Below are positions 17,801-22,535 of a DNA stretch of 22,535 nucleotides, piece by piece. Source of the DNA: Nemertoderma westbladi. Taxonomy: Eukaryota; Xenacoelomorpha; Nemertodermatida; Nemertodermatidae. The stretch spans positions 1-22,535 of the forward strand of contig JAUCBJ010001054.1 in the NCBI GenBank assembly GCA_032718475.1, in the 5' to 3' direction. Each line of letters opens with the position of its first letter. Positions within the stretch are counted from its first letter, which is position 1. The notes under the pieces were generated by a model. That model was not told the DNA's origin and searched no databases. It was given only the letters and a program-made list of their open reading frames with translations. The translations under genes were made by a program, and so were the position numbers.

Positions 17801-20800
17801 TTGTATCACGCAATCCCTGAATTTGTCCTGTAGATACTGTATCACGCAATCCCTGAATTTGTCCTGTAGATTTGTATCACGCAATCCCTGAATTTGTCCT
17901 GTAGATTTGTATCACGCAATCCCTGAATTTGTCCTGTAGATACTGTATCACGCAATCCCTGAATTTGTCCTGTAGATACTGTATCACGCAATCCCTGAAT
18001 TTGTCCTGTAGATACTGTATCACGCAATCCCTGAATTTGTCCTGTAGATACTGTATCACGCAATCCCTGAATTTGTCCTGTAGATTTGTATCACGCAATC
18101 CCTGAATTTGTCCTGTAGATTTGTATCACGCAATCCCTGAATTTGTCCTGTAGATACTGTATCACGCAATCCCTGAATTTGTCCTGTAGATTCTGTATCA
18201 CGCAATCCCTGAATTTGTCCTGTAGATACTGTATCACGCAATCCCTGAATTTGTCCTGTAGATTCTGTATCACGCAATCCCTGAATTTGTCCTGTAGATT
18301 TGTATCACGCAATCCCTGAATTTGTCCTGTAGATTTGTATCACGCAATCCCTGAATTTGTCCTGTAGATACTGTATCACGCAATCCCTGAATTTGTCCTG
18401 TAGATACTGTATCACGCAATCCCTGAATTTGTCCTGTAGATACTGTATCACGCAATCCCTGAATTTGTCCTGTAGATTTGTATCACGCAATCCCTGAATT
18501 TGTCCTGTAGATACTGTATCACGCAATCCCTGAATTTGTCCTGTAGATTTGTATCACGCAATCCCTGAATTTGTCCTGTAGATTCTGTATCACGCAATCC
18601 CTGAATTTGTCCTGTAGATACTGTATCACGCAATCCCTGAATTTGTCCTGTAGATTTGTATCACGCAATCCCTGAATTTGTCCTGTAGATTTGTATCACG
18701 CAATCCCTGAATTTGTCCTGTAGATACTGTATCACGCAATCCCTGAATTTGTCCTGTAGATACTGTATCACGCAATCCCTGAATTTGTCCTGTAGATACT
18801 GTATCACGCAATCCCTGAATTTGTCCTGTAGATACTGTATCACGCAATCCCTGAATTTGTCCTGTAGATACTGTATCACGCAATCCCTGAATTTGTCCTG
18901 TAGATACTGTATCACGCAATCCCTGAATTTGTCCTGTAGATTTGTATCACGCAATCCCTGAATTTGTCCTGTAGATTTGTATCACGCAATCCCTGAATTT
19001 GTCCTGTAGATTTGTATCACGCAATCCCTGAATTTGTCCTGTAGATTTGTATCACGCAATCCCTGAATTTGTCCTGTAGATACTGTATCACGCAATCCCT
19101 GAATTTGTCCTGTAGATTTGTATCACGCAATCCCTGAATTTGTCCTGTAGATTCTGTATCACGCAATCCCTGAATTTGTCCTGTAGATTTGTATCACGCA
19201 ATCCCTGAATTTGTCCTGTAGATACTGTATCACGCAATCCCTGAATTTGTCCTGTAGATACTGTATCACGCAATCCCTGAATTTGTCCTGTAGATACTGT
19301 ATCACGCAATCCCTGAATTTGTCCTGTAGATTTGTATCACGCAATCCCTGAATTTGTCCTGTAGATTTGTATCACGCAATCCCTGAATTTGTCCTGTAGA
19401 TTCTGTATCACGCAATCCCTGAATTTGTCCTGTAGATACTGTATCACGCAATCCCTGAATTTGTCCTGTAGATACTGTATCACGCAATCCCTGAATTTGT
19501 CCTGTAGATACTGTATCACGCAATCCCTGAATTTGTCCTGTAGATTCTGTATCACGCAATCCCTGAATTTGTCCTGTAGATACTGTATCACGCAATCCCT
19601 GAATTTGTCCTGTAGATTTGTATCACGCAATCCCTGAATTTGTCCTGTAGATTTGTATCACGCAATCCCTGAATTTGTCCTGTAGATTTGTATCACGCAA
19701 TCCCTGAATTTGTCCTGTAGATACTGTATCACGCAATCCCTGAATTTGTCCTGTAGATTTGTATCACGCAATCCCTGAATTTGTCCTGTAGATACTGTAT
19801 CACGCAATCCCTGAATTTGTCCTGTAGATTTGTATCACGCAATCCCTGAATTTGTCCTGTAGATACTGTATCACGCAATCCCTGAATTTGTCCTGTAGAT
19901 TCTGTATCACGCAATCCCTGAATTTGTCCTGTAGATACTGTATCACGCAATCCCTGAATTTGTCCTGTAGATACTGTATCACGCAATCCCTGAATTTGTC
20001 CTGTAGATACTGTATCACGCAATCCCTGAATTTGTCCTGTAGATACTGTATCACGCAATCCCTGAATTTGTCCTGTAGATACTGTATCACGCAATCCCTG
20101 AATTTGTCCTGTAGATACTGTATCACGCAATCCCTGAATTTGTCCTGTAGATTCTGTATCACGCAATCCCTGAATTTGTCCTGTAGATTTGTATCACGCA
20201 ATCCCTGAATTTGTCCTGTAGATTCTGTATCACGCAATCCCTGAATTTGTCCTGTAGATTTGTATCACGCAATCCCTGAATTTGTCCTGTAGATACTGTA
20301 TCACGCAATCCCTGAATTTGTCCTGTAGATTCTGTATCACGCAATCCCTGAATTTGTCCTGTAGATACTGTATCACGCAATCCCTGAATTTGTCCTGTAG
20401 ATTTGTATCACGCAATCCCTGAATTTGTCCTGTAGATTTGTATCACGCAATCCCTGAATTTGTCCTGTAGATACTGTATCACGCAATCCCTGAATTTGTC
20501 CTGTAGATTCTGTATCACGCAATCCCTGAATTTGTCCTGTAGATTTGTATCACGCAATCCCTGAATTTGTCCTGTAGATTTGTATCACGCAATCCCTGAA
20601 TTTGTCCTGTAGATTTGTATCACGCAATCCCTGAATTTGTCCTGTAGATACTGTATCACGCAATCCCTGAATTTGTCCTGTAGATTTGTATCACGCAATC
20701 CCTGAATTTGTCCTGTAGATTTGTATCACGCAATCCCTGAATTTGTCCTGTAGATACTGTATCACGCAATCCCTGAATTTGTCCTGTAGATTTGTATCAC

Positions 20801-22535
20801 GCAATCCCTGAATTTGTCCTGTAGATACTGTATCACGCAATCCCTGAATTTGTCCTGTAGATTCTGTATCACGCAATCCCTGAATTTGTCCTGTAGATAC
20901 TGTATCACGCAATCCCTGAATTTGTCCTGTAGATACTGTATCACGCAATCCCTGAATTTGTCCTGTAGATACTGTATCACGCAATCCCTGAATTTGTCCT
21001 GTAGATACTGTATCACGCAATCCCTGAATTTGTCCTGTAGATACTGTATCACGCAATCCCTGAATTTGTCCTGTAGATACTGTATCACGCAATCCCTGAA
21101 TTTGTCCTGTAGATTTGTATCACGCAATCCCTGAATTTGTCCTGTAGATACTGTATCACGCAATCCCTGAATTTGTCCTGTAGATTTGTATCACGCAATC
21201 CCTGAATTTGTCCTGTAGATTCTGTATCACGCAATCCCTGAATTTGTCCTGTAGATACTGTATCACGCAATCCCTGAATTTGTCCTGTAGATTCTGTATC
21301 ACGCAATCCCTGAATTTGTCCTGTAGATACTGTATCACGCAATCCCTGAATTTGTCCTGTAGATACTGTATCACGCAATCCCTGAATTTGTCCTGTAGAT
21401 ACTGTATCACGCAATCCCTGAATTTGTCCTGTAGATACTGTATCACGCAATCCCTGAATTTGTCCTGTAGATACTGTATCACGCAATCCCTGAATTTGTC
21501 CTGTAGATTTGTATCACGCAATCCCTGAATTTGTCCTGTAGATTTGTATCACGCAATCCCTGAATTTGTCCTGTAGATTTGTATCACGCAATCCCTGAAT
21601 TTGTCCTGTAGATACTGTATCACGCAATCCCTGAATTTGTCCTGTAGATACTGTATCACGCAATCCCTGAATTTGTCCTGTAGATTTGTATCACGCAATC
21701 CCTGAATTTGTCCTGTAGATTCTGTATCACGCAATCCCTGAATTTGTCCTGTAGATACTGTATCACGCAATCCCTGAATTTGTCCTGTAGATACTGTATC
21801 ACGCAATCCCTGAATTTGTCCTGTAGATACTGTATCACGCAATCCCTGAATTTGTCCTGTAGATTCTGTATCACGCAATCCCTGAATTTGTCCTGTAGAT
21901 TCTGTATCACGCAATCCCTGAATTTGTCCTGTAGATACTGTATCACGCAATCCCTGAATTTGTCCTGTAGATACTGTATCACGCAATCCCTGAATTTGTC
22001 CTGTAGATTTGTATCACGCAATCCCTGAATTTGTCCTGTAGATTCTGTATCACGCAATCCCTGAATTTGTCCTGTAGATACTGTATCACGCAATCCCTGA
22101 ATTTGTCCTGTAGATACTGTATCACGCAATCCCTGAATTTGTCCTGTAGATTTGTATCACGCAATCCCTGAATTTGTCCTGTAGATTTGTATCACGCAAT
22201 CCCTGAATTTGTCCTGTAGATTTGTATCACGCAATCCCTGAATTTGTCCTGTAGATACTGTATCACGCAATCCCTGAATTTGTCCTGTAGATTCTGTATC
22301 ACGCAATCCCTGAATTTGTCCTGTAGATTCTGTATCACGCAATCCCTGAATTTGTCCTGTAGATTTGTATCACGCAATCCCTGAATTTGTCCTGTAGATT
22401 CTGTATCACGCAATCCCTGAATTTGTCCTGTAGATACTGTATCACGCAATCCCTGAATTTGTCCTGTAGATTTGTATCACGCAATCCCTGAATTTGTCCT
22501 GTAGATACTGTATCACGCAATCCCTGAATTTGTCC
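14880..22535. repeat. 35/36-bp minisatellite array, about 215 units, continues past window
   Basis: Head-to-tail units run from TGTCCTGTAGAT through a variable site to GTATCACGCAATCCCTGAAT. Three main alleles occur at the variable site: GAT-TTG-TATC (35 bp), GAT-ACTG-TATC (36 bp) and GAT-TCTG-TATC (36 bp). A single unit near 16621 reads GATCTGTATC. Reading unit by unit I count about 215 units, roughly 90 of the 35-bp kind. No other substitutions were noticed. There is no junction on the right; the window ends inside a unit. Long open frames on both strands exist only where 36-bp units run consecutively and are not genes. Confidence 0.97.

Noticed and set aside
14778-22520. Many reading frames of 60-157 codons on both strands with 12-residue repeats
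   Set aside because: They come from consecutive 36-bp units that keep frame; each 35-bp unit shifts it and ends the frame. The same happens on both strands, so this is array arithmetic, not coding.
14880-22535. CRISPR-like array
   Set aside because: There are no unique spacers; the units are contiguous 35/36-bp repeats with a 1-2 base variable site, and the context is eukaryotic.

Overview
The window looks like nuclear DNA of an animal, most likely a marine invertebrate that I cannot place more precisely. It is AT-rich, has a eukaryotic tRNA-Phe(GAA) gene with a Pol III T-run terminator, a eukaryote-type CTU2 gene, LINE remnants, several foldback or MITE-like DNA elements, and a long minisatellite array. 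None of it looks bacterial.

Layout. 1-2000: the right part of an endogenous double-stranded-DNA virus or virus-like transposon of the Maverick/Polinton/adintovirus type. It holds three tightly packed intronless genes on the + strand: a basic virion-type protein (5' partial), a 417-residue F54H12.2-like presumed capsid protein, and an adenain-type cysteine protease. 2001-3023: AT-rich, with two degenerate tandem repeats. 3024-5463: three foldback elements in a row, two of which share a subterminal motif. 6184-6256: tRNA-Phe. 6545-8230 and 9733-11058: two long imperfect palindromes that share repeat modules, including a ~100-bp hairpin element present three times. 11873-13129: an uninterrupted CTU2 (NCS2) gene carrying a 42-bp coding minisatellite. 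13325-14011: two decayed LINE 3' ends. 14012-14879: a GC-rich island, a G tract and a C tract. 14880-22535: a 35/36-bp tandem array of about 215 units that runs off the window edge.

The most notable object is at 10091-10144, in the left arm of the second palindrome. It has the complete core of a type I hammerhead ribozyme: CTGATGA, a 5-bp stem II, GAAA, a 2-bp stem III and a perfect 7-bp stem I. It lies between a consensus Pol III A box and a near-consensus B box. The segment of about 226 bp that contains it is flanked by a 12-bp direct repeat and is missing from the opposite palindrome arm, which serves as an internal empty-site control. This points to a small non-autonomous ribozyme-bearing retroelement (SINE-like, retrozyme-like or Penelope-derived).

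The second notable object is the terminal array. By eye, essentially all unit-to-unit variation falls at one site, the centre of the dyad GATAC-T-GTATC, which gives three main alleles.

The genes do not form one pathway. The virus-like genes would act together in particle assembly, whereas CTU2 is a host tRNA-thiolation gene and tRNA-Phe is a housekeeping RNA. Everything else is repeat biology.
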